Assembly: GCA_036389715.1 (NCBI GenBank)
Contig: DASVWH010000202.1
Location: 1 to 42,608, forward strand
DNA length: 42,608 nt
Direction of reading: 5' to 3'
Source: DASVWH01 sp036389715
Lineage (GTDB): Bacteria; Acidobacteriota; Blastocatellia; Pyrinomonadales; Pyrinomonadaceae
In this document: positions 33,049 through 41,827 of the stretch, piece after piece
Numbering within the stretch: position 1 is the first letter of the stretch
Layout of the letters: every line of letters starts with the position of its first letter
The notes under the pieces: model-generated
What the model saw: the letters and a program-made list of their open reading frames with translations, nothing else
Databases searched by the model: none
Told to the model about the DNA's origin: nothing
Position numbers and translations under genes: made by a program

Positions 33049-33068
33049 ATCGCCGCTCTCATCACTGT

Positions 33069-33096
33069 AAACACCGCCGGAGGCCGTCTTGTGGCA
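33069..33096 (-). promoter_or_regulatory. Putative ECF promoter, copy 2
   Basis: On the minus strand TGCCACAA, 12 bases, CGGTGTTT, ending 20 bases before the sigma-factor ATG at 33048. It is well placed as the autoregulated promoter of the sigma/anti-sigma/DUF4097 operon. Confidence 0.65.
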
Positions 33097-33571
33097 AAAA
33101 TCAGCGCCCTCGTTCCCTGCCAAGCCCGCTCGTTCGTCCATTATAGGGCCTCATCGCGGTTTGACTTAAGCGCCGCCGCACGCTTCTTCAGCGAAGCTCA
33201 ATCCTGCCTGGCCTGGGCCCGGCTCGCAGCCCCTTTGAACGTGGCGACGGCTATCTCTACGGGTCTCGTCGGGTGAAGTTCTGAAAGAGCAGTTTCAGCC
33301 CCTTTATCCCCTTTTCATCAGGATGATTGCCCGCCAAGCACACTTTCGCCCGTTCACTAAGCAAAAACACCGCCTGCCTCTCTTTTGTGGCAGAAATCTT
33401 CTCGCGGGCTTCCGGTTTATCGCTTCCGGGCCGGATTAACGCCGCTGTGCGGATAAAACCGGCCCGCCGGGAACAGTTTCGGGCGCTAACGCTCGGGCCG
33501 CCTCATGTTGTAGTCTGGTCGTATCCCGCCCGCGCCGTTCCAAAAGGCCGGGCGCAACTGCAATCAGAACC
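33097..33571. other. Divergent intergenic region between the sigma operon and hemE
   Basis: No gene is supported here. Besides the ECF-type copy at 33365-33392, it holds an inverted repeat GGGCCGG...CCGGCCC at 33428-33465. The hemE promoter must also lie here but I cannot identify its boxes with confidence. Confidence 0.45.
33365..33392 (-). promoter_or_regulatory. Putative ECF promoter, copy 3
   Basis: On the minus strand TGCCACAA, 12 bases, CGGTGTTT, oriented toward the sigma gene but about 320 bases from its start. It may be a second, distal promoter of the sigma operon or drive an untranslated RNA. Confidence 0.55.
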
Positions 33572-34858
33572 ATGAACGAGCCATCGAGCGCCGGAGTTCG
33601 ACCGGAAGCCGGACCGGGAAAGCAGAGACGGGTGAGCAGCGAAAAGAGGGACGAATCAAAGGAAACGAAGAACGGCGCGGCCGCCGCGAGCACGGCCGTT
33701 GCGGGCGCTGACGCGGGCTCGGACGCCGCGAACCCGGCTGTCTTGGGCCCGGACGCGGCAGAGGCGGGCTCGGACGCCGACTCGAACTCGAACGCTGAGC
33801 CGAGCGCCGTGGGCCCGGATGCCGCGAGGTTGCTGCGCGAGAGCCCGTTCATGCGTGCGCTGCGCCGCGAGCCCGTCCCGTACACCCCTATCTGGCTGAT
33901 GCGCCAGGCCGGAAGGTACATGCCCGAGTACAGGGAGGTGCGCGCCCGCGTCGGCTTTCTGGAACTCTGCAAAAACCCGGACCTGGCGGCCGAAGTGACC
34001 GTCACGGCCGCCGAGCGCCTGGGCGTGGATGCCGCCATCATCTTCGCCGACATCCTGCTGATAGTCGAGCCGATGGGCATTGACCTGGAGTTTGCGAAGG
34101 GCGAAGGCCCGACGATTCATAATCCCGTCCGCTCTGGTCAGGATGTCGAGCGCCTGCGCGAGATAGAGACGGTCGAAGCGCTCTCGTTCGTCTTCGAGGC
34201 CATCCGCCGGACGCGCCGCGCGCTGCCTCCCGGCCTGCCGCTGATAGGCTTCGCGGGCGCGCCCTTCACGCTCGCCTCTTACATCGTAGAGGGCGGCGCA
34301 TCCAGAAACTACATTCACACGAAGTCGCTGATGTACGCCGACGACGGCGCGTGGCACGCGATGATGTCCCTGATCTCGCGCGGCCTCGCTCGCTATCTCA
34401 ACGCGCAGATTGCGGCGGGCGCTCAGGTCGTACAGCTTTTCGATTCATGGGTCGGCTGCCTGAGCCCGCAAGACTATCGCCGCTACGTGCTGCCGCACAC
34501 CCGCAGCGTGATCGAAAGCATCAAGCCCGGCACGCCCGTCGTTCATTTCGGGACGGGCACGGCCGCGCTGCTCGAACTGATGCGCGAAGCCGGGGGCGAT
34601 TGCATCGGCCTGGACTGGCGCGTCGAGCTGGACGAAGCCTGGCAAAGGCTCGGAGACGTGGCCGTGATGGGCAACCTGGACCCGGTCGCACTCTTCTCCA
34701 GCCCGGATTTTATCCGCACCGAGGCCCGGCGCATCCTCGAACGCGCGGGCGGGCGGCCCGGCCACATCTTCAACCTGGGCCACGGCATCCTGCCCGAAAC
34801 CCCTGTTGACAACGTCATCGCACTCATCGACGGCGTGCATGAAATGAGCCGTGGATAA
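33572..34858 (+). CDS. hemE: Uroporphyrinogen decarboxylase with an N-terminal low-complexity extension
   Basis: This 428-residue protein has a standard HemE core from about residue 88 on: PIWLMRQAGRYMPEYRE (the Arg pair that holds the substrate carboxylates), AAIIFADILLI with the catalytic Asp, LIGFAGAPFTLASYIVEGG, FDSWVGCLSPQDYRRYV, CIGLDWRVELD, and IFNLGHGILPETPVDNV. It converts uroporphyrinogen III to coproporphyrinogen III. The first 85 or so residues are Ala, Asp, Ser and Gly rich with two imperfect GSDA...GPDAA units and are not part of the normal fold. The ATG at 33572 lacks an obvious ribosome binding site. ATG 33851 (MRALRREPV) would give a near-normal length, so the true start is uncertain. 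First gene of the hemE-hemH-SDR-hemY group. Confidence 0.92.
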   Translation: MNEPSSAGVRPEAGPGKQRRVSSEKRDESKETKNGAAAASTAVAGADAGSDAANPAVLGPDAAEAGSDADSNSNAEPSAVGPDAARLLRESPFMRALRREPVPYTPIWLMRQAGRYMPEYREVRARVGFLELCKNPDLAAEVTVTAAERLGVDAAIIFADILLIVEPMGIDLEFAKGEGPTIHNPVRSGQDVERLREIETVEALSFVFEAIRRTRRALPPGLPLIGFAGAPFTLASYIVEGGASRNYIHTKSLMYADDGAWHAMMSLISRGLARYLNAQIAAGAQVVQLFDSWVGCLSPQDYRRYVLPHTRSVIESIKPGTPVVHFGTGTAALLELMREAGGDCIGLDWRVELDEAWQRLGDVAVMGNLDPVALFSSPDFIRTEARRILERAGGRPGHIFNLGHGILPETPVDNVIALIDGVHEMSRG

Positions 34859-34964
34859 TCGTTTGGGTAGTCGCTTTTGAGCCCTGGCCGTCAGGGGTGC
34901 GCCGCCATTTGAAAGCCGTTAGCTGCTCCGGCGGCGCGCGCCCGGTTCGTTCGAGCCCATCTTT

Positions 34965-36053
34965 ATGGAACAGCCTTTCGACGCAATCTTAATCGTCTCA
35001 TTCGGCGGGCCGGAGGGCATGCACGAGGTGATGCCTTTCCTCGAAAACGTGCTGCGCGGGAAGAACGTGCCGCCCGAGAGGATGCGCGCCGTCGCAGAGC
35101 ACTACGAACTGTTCGGCGGCGTGAGCCCCATCAACTCGCAGAACAGGGCGCTCATCGCCGCGCTCAAAGAGGAGCTGGCGGCAAACGGGCCGCGGCTCCC
35201 CGTTTACTGGGGCAATCGCAACTGGCATCCGTTGCTCGCAGACACGCTGCGGCAGATGGCTAGCGATGGCGTGCGGCGTGCGCTCGGCTTCTTCACTTCC
35301 GCTTACAGCTCTTATTCGGGCTGTCGCCAGTATCTCGAAGACATCGCGCGGGCGCAGGCGGAGGTGGGCCGGGACGCGCCGCGCGTCGAGAAGCTGCGAG
35401 CCTTCTACAATCACCCAGGCTTCATCGAGCCGAACGTCGAACACGTGCGCGAAGCGCTCGGGAGGATTCCCGCAGAGAGGCGCGCGCAGGCTGAGATTGC
35501 CTTCACGGCTCACAGTATTCCGCAATCAATGGCGGCCAATTGCGCTTACGAGGCGCAGTTGCTGGAAGCCTGCCGCCTGGTCGCCGGAGGTGCCGGACAC
35601 GAGCGTTGGCGGCTCGTCTTCCAGAGCCGCAGCGGCCCGCCGCATCAATCCTGGCTTGAGCCGGACATCCGCGATTACTTAATCGAATTGCGAGAGGCGG
35701 CCGCGAAGGATGTCGTCATCGCTCCCGTCGGCTTCACCTCGGACCACATGGAAGTGCTCTACGATCTGGACACGGAGGCGCGCGAGCTGGCGCACCGGCT
35801 AGGCTTGAACATGGTCCGCGCTTCGACGGTCGGCACGCATCCCCGCTTCATCGAGATGATTCGGGAGTTGATTCTTGAGCGGATGACGGTTGAGCCGGTG
35901 CGCCGCTTCCTCGGCACGAGAGGGCCGGGCCATGACGTGTGCCCCCCCGATTGCTGCCGGAAAGCAGATGCCGCGCCGCCCGCCGCACGGGCAGATAAAG
36001 AACCGGACAGACAGGGCGCGCAGCCCGGTTCCGCAACTACCTTCGACCGCTGA
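34965..36053 (+). CDS. hemH: Ferrochelatase (protoporphyrin or coproporphyrin type) with a Cys-rich tail
   Basis: This 362-residue protein shows the class I ferrochelatase features. The opening is AILIVSFGGPEG. SAYSSYSGCRQYLEDIARA follows, then the catalytic His in FTAHSIPQSMA, the segment VFQSRSGPPHQSWLEPDI, and the metal-side acidic residue in GFTSDHMEVLYDLDTEA. It inserts iron into a porphyrin ring. A C-terminal extension contains CPPDCC (C-x3-C-C), reminiscent of the cysteine tails that bind a [2Fe-2S] cluster in some bacterial ferrochelatases. Whether the substrate is protoporphyrin IX or coproporphyrin III cannot be decided here. Separated from hemE by 106 bases, same strand. Confidence 0.92.
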   Translation: MEQPFDAILIVSFGGPEGMHEVMPFLENVLRGKNVPPERMRAVAEHYELFGGVSPINSQNRALIAALKEELAANGPRLPVYWGNRNWHPLLADTLRQMASDGVRRALGFFTSAYSSYSGCRQYLEDIARAQAEVGRDAPRVEKLRAFYNHPGFIEPNVEHVREALGRIPAERRAQAEIAFTAHSIPQSMAANCAYEAQLLEACRLVAGGAGHERWRLVFQSRSGPPHQSWLEPDIRDYLIELREAAAKDVVIAPVGFTSDHMEVLYDLDTEARELAHRLGLNMVRASTVGTHPRFIEMIRELILERMTVEPVRRFLGTRGPGHDVCPPDCCRKADAAPPAARADKEPDRQGAQPGSATTFDR

Positions 36054-36104
36054 CTATTCATCGAAGGATGCTGGTGCATTTCAGACGCATTTCAGATTAA
36101 CCGC

Positions 36105-37154
36105 ATGAGACTCCTGATTATCGGCGGGACAGCATTTCTCGGGCGTCACCTCGTCGCGGCTGCGCTCGAACGCGGGCACGAAGTGACGCTCTTTAATCGC
36201 GGCCGTCGCAATACGGAGCTGTTCCCGGAGGTCGAAAAGTTACGCGGAGACCGCAATGGCGATCTGGGCCAGTTACGCGGCAGGCGTTGGGACGCCGTTG
36301 TAGATACCTGCGGCTATCTGCCCCAGGCCGTGCGCGCCTCAGCCGGGATGCTCTCCCGCGCGGTCGAGCACTACACATACATCTCCTCGATTTCGGTCTA
36401 TCCTGAGCGCGCCCGGCCCGGAATTGACGAAAGCTCTCCCGTCTCTGCTTTGACGGACGAGGAGATAGCAGAGGCCGCACGCATCGAGCCGGTTAATCCG
36501 ATTATCGCCGCCAACTACGGCCAGATGTATGGCGGGCTCAAGGCTCTCTGCGAGCGCGCGGCGGAAGAGGCCATGCCGGGCCGCGTGCTCAACGTGCGCC
36601 CGGGCCTCGTCGTCGGCCCACATGATTACAGCGACCGCTTCAGCTACTGGGTCGCGCGCGTCGCGCAGGGCGGCGAAGTGCTCGCGCCGGGCCGCCCCGA
36701 AAGGCTGGTCCAGATGATTGACGTGCGCGACCTGGCCGAGTGGACGCTGCGGATGGCCGAGCGACGGCAAACGGGCGTCTACAACGCGACGGGGCCAGAG
36801 TACCCGCTTTCGATGCGACACCTCCTCGCAGAATGCAGGCGTGTCAGCGAGAGCGACGCCGTTTTCACCTGGCCCGACGAAGACTTTCTGCTGGCCCGGG
36901 GCGCTCAACCCTGGGGCGAAGTCCCGCTCTGGATTCCGGGCGTGGACGATACCGTTGGGTTCGAGCGTGCGCTGGCCGCCGGTCTGACCTTTCGCCCGCT
37001 GGCCGAAACAATCCGTGACACGCTTCGGTGGGAGAGGACGCGCACGGCCGGGACAGAGCGCCTGGCAGGTCTTGAGCCCGCGAAGGAGCGGCAACTGCTG
37101 CGAGCCTGGCACGATTTGCAGCGGGGCGATTCCGGCACGGAAGCTCTCAACTGA
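36105..37154 (+). CDS. NAD-dependent epimerase/dehydratase (extended SDR)
   Basis: This 349-residue protein opens with the Rossmann dinucleotide fingerprint LLIIGGTAFLGRHLVAAAL and FNRGRRN. DAVVDTCGYLP, the strand YTYISSISVYPE, and the YGGLKALCE motif (Tyr-x3-Lys, catalytic pair) follow. Later elements are VRPGLVVGPHDYSDRF and VQMIDVRDLAEWTLRM. The family acts on nucleotide sugars or related substrates, but the reaction is not deducible. It is unexpected among haem genes. The stop TGA overlaps the hemY start (TGATG), so it is translated with hemY. No clear ribosome binding site precedes ATG 36105; the preceding stop is 51 bases away. Confidence 0.86.
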   Translation: MRLLIIGGTAFLGRHLVAAALERGHEVTLFNRGRRNTELFPEVEKLRGDRNGDLGQLRGRRWDAVVDTCGYLPQAVRASAGMLSRAVEHYTYISSISVYPERARPGIDESSPVSALTDEEIAEAARIEPVNPIIAANYGQMYGGLKALCERAAEEAMPGRVLNVRPGLVVGPHDYSDRFSYWVARVAQGGEVLAPGRPERLVQMIDVRDLAEWTLRMAERRQTGVYNATGPEYPLSMRHLLAECRRVSESDAVFTWPDEDFLLARGAQPWGEVPLWIPGVDDTVGFERALAAGLTFRPLAETIRDTLRWERTRTAGTERLAGLEPAKERQLLRAWHDLQRGDSGTEALN

Positions 37155-38617
37155 TGATTAAAGGGACTGAGCGTCAACGGCCGCGGCGGGTCGTCGTCAT
37201 CGGCGGCGGCATCAGCGGTCTGGCCGCTGCTCATCGCCTCATAGAGCAAGGCGCGCGGCAGGACGCCCCGGCTGAAGTTATCCTGCTCGAAGCCTCTGCA
37301 CGGGTCGGCGGAACTATCCTGACGCGAAGGCGAGACGGATTTCTGCTCGAAGCCGGGCCGGACTCTTTCATTTCGGAGAAGCCGGAAGCCCTGGCGCTGG
37401 CGCAGCGTCTCGGCCTCGGCCCGCGCTTAATCGAGACGAACGAGGCGCACCGCAGGAGCTTCATCGTCCGCGGCGCAAGGCTGCACCCCGTGCCGGATGG
37501 CTTTCAACTGCTCGCCCCTTCGCGCTTCTGGCCCTTCGTCACGACGCCCATCTTCAGCTGGGCCGGGAAAGCGCGGATGGCCCTGGACCTGCTGCTGCCC
37601 AGACGCGCGGACGCCAACGGCAATGACGACGAGAGCCTGGCCCAATTTGTCCGGCGCAGGCTCGGGCGCGAAGCACTCGAACGGATGGCGCAGCCGATGG
37701 TCGGCGGCATCTACACGGCGGACCCGGAGCGCCTCTCGCTGCGCGCGACGATGCCGCGCTTTCTGGAGATGGAGCGCACGCACAGGAGCCTTATCCGCGC
37801 CATGTGGCGGCAGCGTCGCAAGTTGAGCGCAGCAGAGACGCGCGGGACGAGCGGCGCGCGCTACAGCCTCTTTCTCTCCTTTGAAGAGGGGCTCCAAACC
37901 CTGGTTGAAGGTCTGACGGCGCGGCTGCCCGCCGGGGTGGTCCGGCTCAACGCGAGAGCAGAATCGCTCGATTTCGATGCCGCAGGAGAGGGTTGGAGGA
38001 TTCCGCTGGGCGGGGCCGAAACAATCCACGCCGATGCGGTCTGCCTGGCGCTTCCGGCTTACGCGGCGGCCGACCTGGTGCGAGCGATTGACGCGCCGCT
38101 CGCCGACGAGCTGGCGGCGATTCCCTACGCTTCGACGGCTACCATCAACCTCGCTTACAGGCGCGAGGACATCCCGCATCCCCTTGACGGCTTTGGGTTT
38201 GTCGTCCCGTTCAGCGAGCGGCGGGCGACCCTGGCCTGTACTTTCAGCAGCGTCAAATTTGCGGGACGCGCGCCCGCGGGCCATGTGCTGTTGAGAGCCT
38301 TCGCCGGTGGCGCACTGCAACCGGAAATCTTTGCGCTCGACGAAGACCAGATGCTCGCCGCCGTGCGCCGCGACCTGCGCGAGCTGCTCGGCATTGAGCG
38401 AGCGCCGCTCTTCTGCGAGGTCTCGAAATGGCCGCGCTCGATGGCGCAGTATCATCTCGGACACATCGAGCGGGTCGGTCGCATCAGGGAGCGTCTCGGC
38501 GCACTGCCGACGCTCGGGCTCGCGGGCAACGCCTACGGCGGCGCGGGCATTCCCGACTGCATCCGCAGCGGCGAACGGGCCGCCGATGAACTGACGAACG
38601 CTCTCTCAGGGCTGTGA
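37154..38617 (+). CDS. hemY: FAD-dependent protoporphyrinogen/coproporphyrinogen oxidase (HemY/CgoX type)
   Basis: This 487-residue protein begins at the ATG overlapping the previous stop. The FAD-binding motif VVVIGGGISGLAAAHRLIEQ lies at residues 13-32, and EASARVGGTILTRR with the second Arg follows. FLLEAGPDSFISEKPEAL and MAQPMVGGIYTADPERLSL mark the substrate domain. The C-terminal FAD strand TLGLAGNAYGGAGIPDCIRS is intact. The enzyme oxidises a porphyrinogen with O2. In the coproporphyrin-dependent branch this type works on coproporphyrinogen III before ferrochelatase. Absence of hemN/hemF and of the ChdC decarboxylase from the window leaves the branch open. The last 12 bases overlap the convergent spermidine-synthase gene. 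Confidence 0.91.
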   Translation: MIKGTERQRPRRVVVIGGGISGLAAAHRLIEQGARQDAPAEVILLEASARVGGTILTRRRDGFLLEAGPDSFISEKPEALALAQRLGLGPRLIETNEAHRRSFIVRGARLHPVPDGFQLLAPSRFWPFVTTPIFSWAGKARMALDLLLPRRADANGNDDESLAQFVRRRLGREALERMAQPMVGGIYTADPERLSLRATMPRFLEMERTHRSLIRAMWRQRRKLSAAETRGTSGARYSLFLSFEEGLQTLVEGLTARLPAGVVRLNARAESLDFDAAGEGWRIPLGGAETIHADAVCLALPAYAAADLVRAIDAPLADELAAIPYASTATINLAYRREDIPHPLDGFGFVVPFSERRATLACTFSSVKFAGRAPAGHVLLRAFAGGALQPEIFALDEDQMLAAVRRDLRELLGIERAPLFCEVSKWPRSMAQYHLGHIERVGRIRERLGALPTLGLAGNAYGGAGIPDCIRSGERAADELTNALSGL

Positions 38618-41143
38618 CGGGCGCGCATTGCGCGAACTGGCTGCGAGCGCCTCTATCCAGGCGGCGTTGGCCTCCATCAGCGGGAGAAAGGCTTCGCGCG
38701 GCGCTCGATTTTCGATGCGCATGTTGTCGTCCGTGTTGATGGCCGCTCCCTCGACGGCAGGTCCCAGCTGTCGCTCGTCACAGACAAACCACTCTTCAAG
38801 CTGGTCCAGGCTCTGGAGGTTGATGCGGCCAAGCTCTGCCGCGACGCGCTCATCACCGAGGCGTTCGTTCGCGCGCTCGAAGGTGAGCGGGCGGCGGCTG
38901 CCCGCTAGAATCAGGTCTTTGCCCCTGGTTGCGCCGCCGACGCGAAACATCATGACGTGAGGAAAGACGCTCTTGAAGGTGGCGAGCACAGAGCGCAGGC
39001 TCTCCGTCGAGAGTTGATAAATCTGCACCCACTGGACGAAGACGCCGTCGTCTTTCAGGCGGCTGCGCCCGAGCGTGAAGAACTCCTGCGTGAAGAGGTT
39101 GGCGACGCCCGGAACCCAGGGATGGCTCGGCTCGCTGACGATCACGTCGTAAAGGGCCGGGTTGACGCGCAGGTAAGTTCGCGCATCGTCAATAATCAAG
39201 CGCAGCCGCGGGTCCGCCTGTGGCTGGTTGTTGACGTGATTGAAGAACCTCCCGGCCTCAATCGCCGTTGGCTCAAGCTCGACGCATTCGAGCGCCCCGA
39301 GCGGCGATTGGAGCATCGAACCGACGCTGACGCCCGAGCCGTAGCCGACGATCAGGCCGTTATCCAGTCGCGGCGCGAGCAGAACGGGCAACTGGCCGAG
39401 AATCACCTGCGTCGGCATATCATCGCGGTCCGAAGCATTGGTCCGGCCGTTGATGGCCATCGAAGTGATGCCCCAATCCTGACGCACGGAGACGGTCGCG
39501 GTCGGCCCCTCCCTGTACCAGAGCAGGCGGTTGGTCGCGGCGGACTCAGTCTGGCCGCCCGTCGTTCCCTGCACTAGCTGCGGATTGGCGCGCAGGCGCA
39601 CGAAGAGGTCATAAGCGCCCTTCGAGAGATTGTAGAGATTCATGCGCGGCGCGGCCAGGAGCAGCAGGAGCAGCGCGCAGGTCGCACCGACGGCCAGGCT
39701 GCGGCGCAGAGCGGGGTCAGCATTTTCGCGCGCCGGACTGTAGGCCAAACCGGCCAGGAGGATGCAGAGAGCCGTCGCGCAGAGAATGGTAAAGCGCGTG
39801 CTGAGCATCGGAATCAGGATGAAACCCGTGATGAAAGCGCCCGCGATAGCGCCCAGAGTATTGACGGCATAGCTGCGCCCGACGAGGCGGACGCGAGCGC
39901 CCTCGGCCCCATTATTGCTCGCCCAGACCAGTACGAGCGGCATCACCATCCCCATCAGCATCGCCGGGAGAAGCACCAGCAGGGCTGCGACCATGACCTG
40001 TAAGCCGAGGAGTCCGAGCCAGGAGTTGACCTGTAGATTGAGCCCCATCGAAATCAGGACTTCCGGCATCTTGTTCGTAATCCAGATGCTCAGAAAGAGC
40101 GTCACGGCGGTCGCCAGCTCGACATTCATGATCGAGCGGCGCAGGTTGGCGACCCTCTTTCTGGCGACGAGGTACGCGCCCGTCGTCAGGCCGAGCAGGA
40201 AGAGCGCGACGACGATGCTGAAGGCATAAGTGCTCGAACCGATGACCATCGTCAGGACGCGCGTCCAGGCCACCTGCGTGCTGATCGTGACGAAGCCCGA
40301 GACGGCGGCACAGAGCAGCCAGAACCCGTTCGAGCCCTCGGCTCTCAAGGGGTCAACCGCTTGCGCCTCCCCGGTCTCCGCCGCCTGCAACTCTGCGGCC
40401 GCGTCCGGCTGCAAGCTCTCGACCGCCGTTTCCGCCCGCTCGTCCGCCGCGCCCGGCCGAGCGGCTTTCGCGTCCCTCGCGTCGATGATGATCGCCGCCA
40501 GTCCGACCGCGAAATTGATTGCGGCCGCGGTGAAGATCGTCGCGCGAATGCCGTAGGAAGGGAGCAGGAGAAATCCGGCGGCCAGTGTCCCGAAGATTGC
40601 GCCGACCAGGTTGCAGGTGTAGAGCCGTGCGACGGCCGTTGAGTTCCGGCGTCGAGAGCGCAGGAGCGCCGCGGAGAGCACCGGGAGCGTCGCGCCCATC
40701 AGCGTCGTCGGGACGAGCAGGACCACACACGAGAGCACGAAGCGCCAGAGGCTGAAGGCATAGAAGCCCGGGTGGAACTGCTCCCAGATGAAGGCGTAGA
40801 GGTAATCTATCCAGCCGAAGATGAGCGGGACGGCGAGCGCATAGAGGGCTATGCCAAGCTCTATTATCCCGTAAGTCCTGAGCGGCCTGTCGAGCCTGGC
40901 GGCCTGCCGCCCGGCCCCTGCGCTGCCCAGCGCCAGCCCGCCCATGAAGGCCGCCAGCACCGCGCTGATGGCAAACGTCGTTGCCCCGAAAACGAGCCCG
41001 AGCATCCGCGCCCAGAGCACTTCATAGATGAGGCCCGTCGCGCCCGAGAGGATGAAGCAGACGGCAATTAGCCAGAGGCTCTTCTCCGAATAGGCTTGCG
41101 ATTGTCGGCGCGGGCTCGCGCTCGCCGTAGCTGCGTCTATCAC
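38606..41143 (-). CDS. MFS-type membrane domain fused to a spermidine-synthase-like domain
   Basis: Start GTG 41143, with GGGAGAGAGA upstream (845 residues). The N-terminal two-thirds has around 12-14 hydrophobic helices (IAVCFILSGATGLIYEVLWAR, then long runs to about residue 520), with one cytoplasmic acidic loop. The C-terminal domain (about 575-800) has a Rossmann fold like spermine/spermidine synthases: VGYGSGVSVGSML, LECVELEPTAIEAG, then DDARTYL and YDVIVSEPSHPWVPGVANLFTQEFF. The D-x-x-x-S-E-P region is as in aminopropyltransferases, yet several substrate residues of true spermidine synthase are not evident. Such fusions are common in Acidobacteriota and Planctomycetota, with no proven function. 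They may act on polyamines or as methyltransferases. Confidence 0.88.
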   Translation of the reverse strand: MIDAATASASPRRQSQAYSEKSLWLIAVCFILSGATGLIYEVLWARMLGLVFGATTFAISAVLAAFMGGLALGSAGAGRQAARLDRPLRTYGIIELGIALYALAVPLIFGWIDYLYAFIWEQFHPGFYAFSLWRFVLSCVVLLVPTTLMGATLPVLSAALLRSRRRNSTAVARLYTCNLVGAIFGTLAAGFLLLPSYGIRATIFTAAAINFAVGLAAIIIDARDAKAARPGAADERAETAVESLQPDAAAELQAAETGEAQAVDPLRAEGSNGFWLLCAAVSGFVTISTQVAWTRVLTMVIGSSTYAFSIVVALFLLGLTTGAYLVARKRVANLRRSIMNVELATAVTLFLSIWITNKMPEVLISMGLNLQVNSWLGLLGLQVMVAALLVLLPAMLMGMVMPLVLVWASNNGAEGARVRLVGRSYAVNTLGAIAGAFITGFILIPMLSTRFTILCATALCILLAGLAYSPARENADPALRRSLAVGATCALLLLLLAAPRMNLYNLSKGAYDLFVRLRANPQLVQGTTGGQTESAATNRLLWYREGPTATVSVRQDWGITSMAINGRTNASDRDDMPTQVILGQLPVLLAPRLDNGLIVGYGSGVSVGSMLQSPLGALECVELEPTAIEAGRFFNHVNNQPQADPRLRLIIDDARTYLRVNPALYDVIVSEPSHPWVPGVANLFTQEFFTLGRSRLKDDGVFVQWVQIYQLSTESLRSVLATFKSVFPHVMMFRVGGATRGKDLILAGSRRPLTFERANERLGDERVAAELGRINLQSLDQLEEWFVCDERQLGPAVEGAAINTDDNMRIENRAPREAFLPLMEANAAWIEALAASSRNARPSQP

Positions 41144-41183
41144 GCGGGTCTCTCTCCCTTACGAGTCTCAGCGCGCGGCCCGG

Positions 41184-41759
41184 CTAAGAATTGGCTACCA
41201 CTCCAAAGATCAGGATGGTGAAGGTAATCAACAGGTAGAGCACGTTGAGCACGAGCGCCACGATGGACAGTCCGCGGTTGGCCTGGGCGGACGGATTCCG
41301 GTTGCTCTTGATGAGGGCGATGAGCCCGAGCACGGCTCCGACCAGGCCGACCAGGAGGCTGAAGAGGAAGATGCCGCCGACCGTGCTCTTATCAACATCG
41401 TTGGAGGCCGCCAGGACAAACGTCAGGATGAGCAGGATGAAGGCCAGGATGGCGGCAATCAGCGAAATGATGCCGATGGCCCGCCCGGCCCCGGCTGCCG
41501 CGGCAGGAGCATGCTGCGGCTGCGTTGCGGGCGGCGGCCATCCCGGCTGCGGCGGCATACTGTAGGGAGGTGCGGTCGCCGGATTAGTGGGGTAAGCACC
41601 GGCGGAGCGTCCCTGGTTGGTGGCGCGCGGGTCCTGCATGATGACGGTCGCCGGAAGGTCGGGCTGAATGCTCGCGCCGACCAGCGGCGAGCCGTCTTCC
41701 AGGCAGAAGCCCAGTGAATCATCCGTAAAGGTCCGCTGACAGGAGGGGCATCTTTTCAT
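41184..41759 (-). CDS. Zinc-ribbon membrane protein (DUF4190-like)
   Basis: The start ATG 41759 lies behind AAGAGGAAACGGAC (191 residues). Residues 1-25 are a small zinc-ribbon: Cys4-x2-Cys7 and Cys19 in MKRCPSCQRTFTDDSLGFC. A proline- and glutamine-rich linker follows at about 45-85. Two hydrophobic helical pairs end the protein (AIGIISLIAAILAFILLILT; GIFLFSLLVGLVGAVLGLIA; IVALVLNVLYLLITFTILIF), the DUF4190-type pattern of bacterial integral membrane proteins. This ribbon-linker-membrane layout is frequent in Acidobacteriota, but the function is unknown. Separated from the fusion protein gene by 40 bases. Confidence 0.8.
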   Translation of the reverse strand: MKRCPSCQRTFTDDSLGFCLEDGSPLVGASIQPDLPATVIMQDPRATNQGRSAGAYPTNPATAPPYSMPPQPGWPPPATQPQHAPAAAAGAGRAIGIISLIAAILAFILLILTFVLAASNDVDKSTVGGIFLFSLLVGLVGAVLGLIALIKSNRNPSAQANRGLSIVALVLNVLYLLITFTILIFGVVANS

Positions 41760-41827
41760 ACGTCCGTTTCCTCTTGCTCAAAGGCAATCTTTAAAGCATG
41801 TTCGGTCTTCAAGAGAGATAATCGAGC

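Noticed and set aside
33049..33141. Longer sigma-factor start
   Set aside because: The extra 31 codons would overlap the conserved promoter-like element at 33069-33096.
32215..33276. Plus-strand open frame over the sigma and anti-sigma genes
   Set aside because: It overlaps two well-supported genes with clear domains and has a low-complexity, Arg-rich translation.
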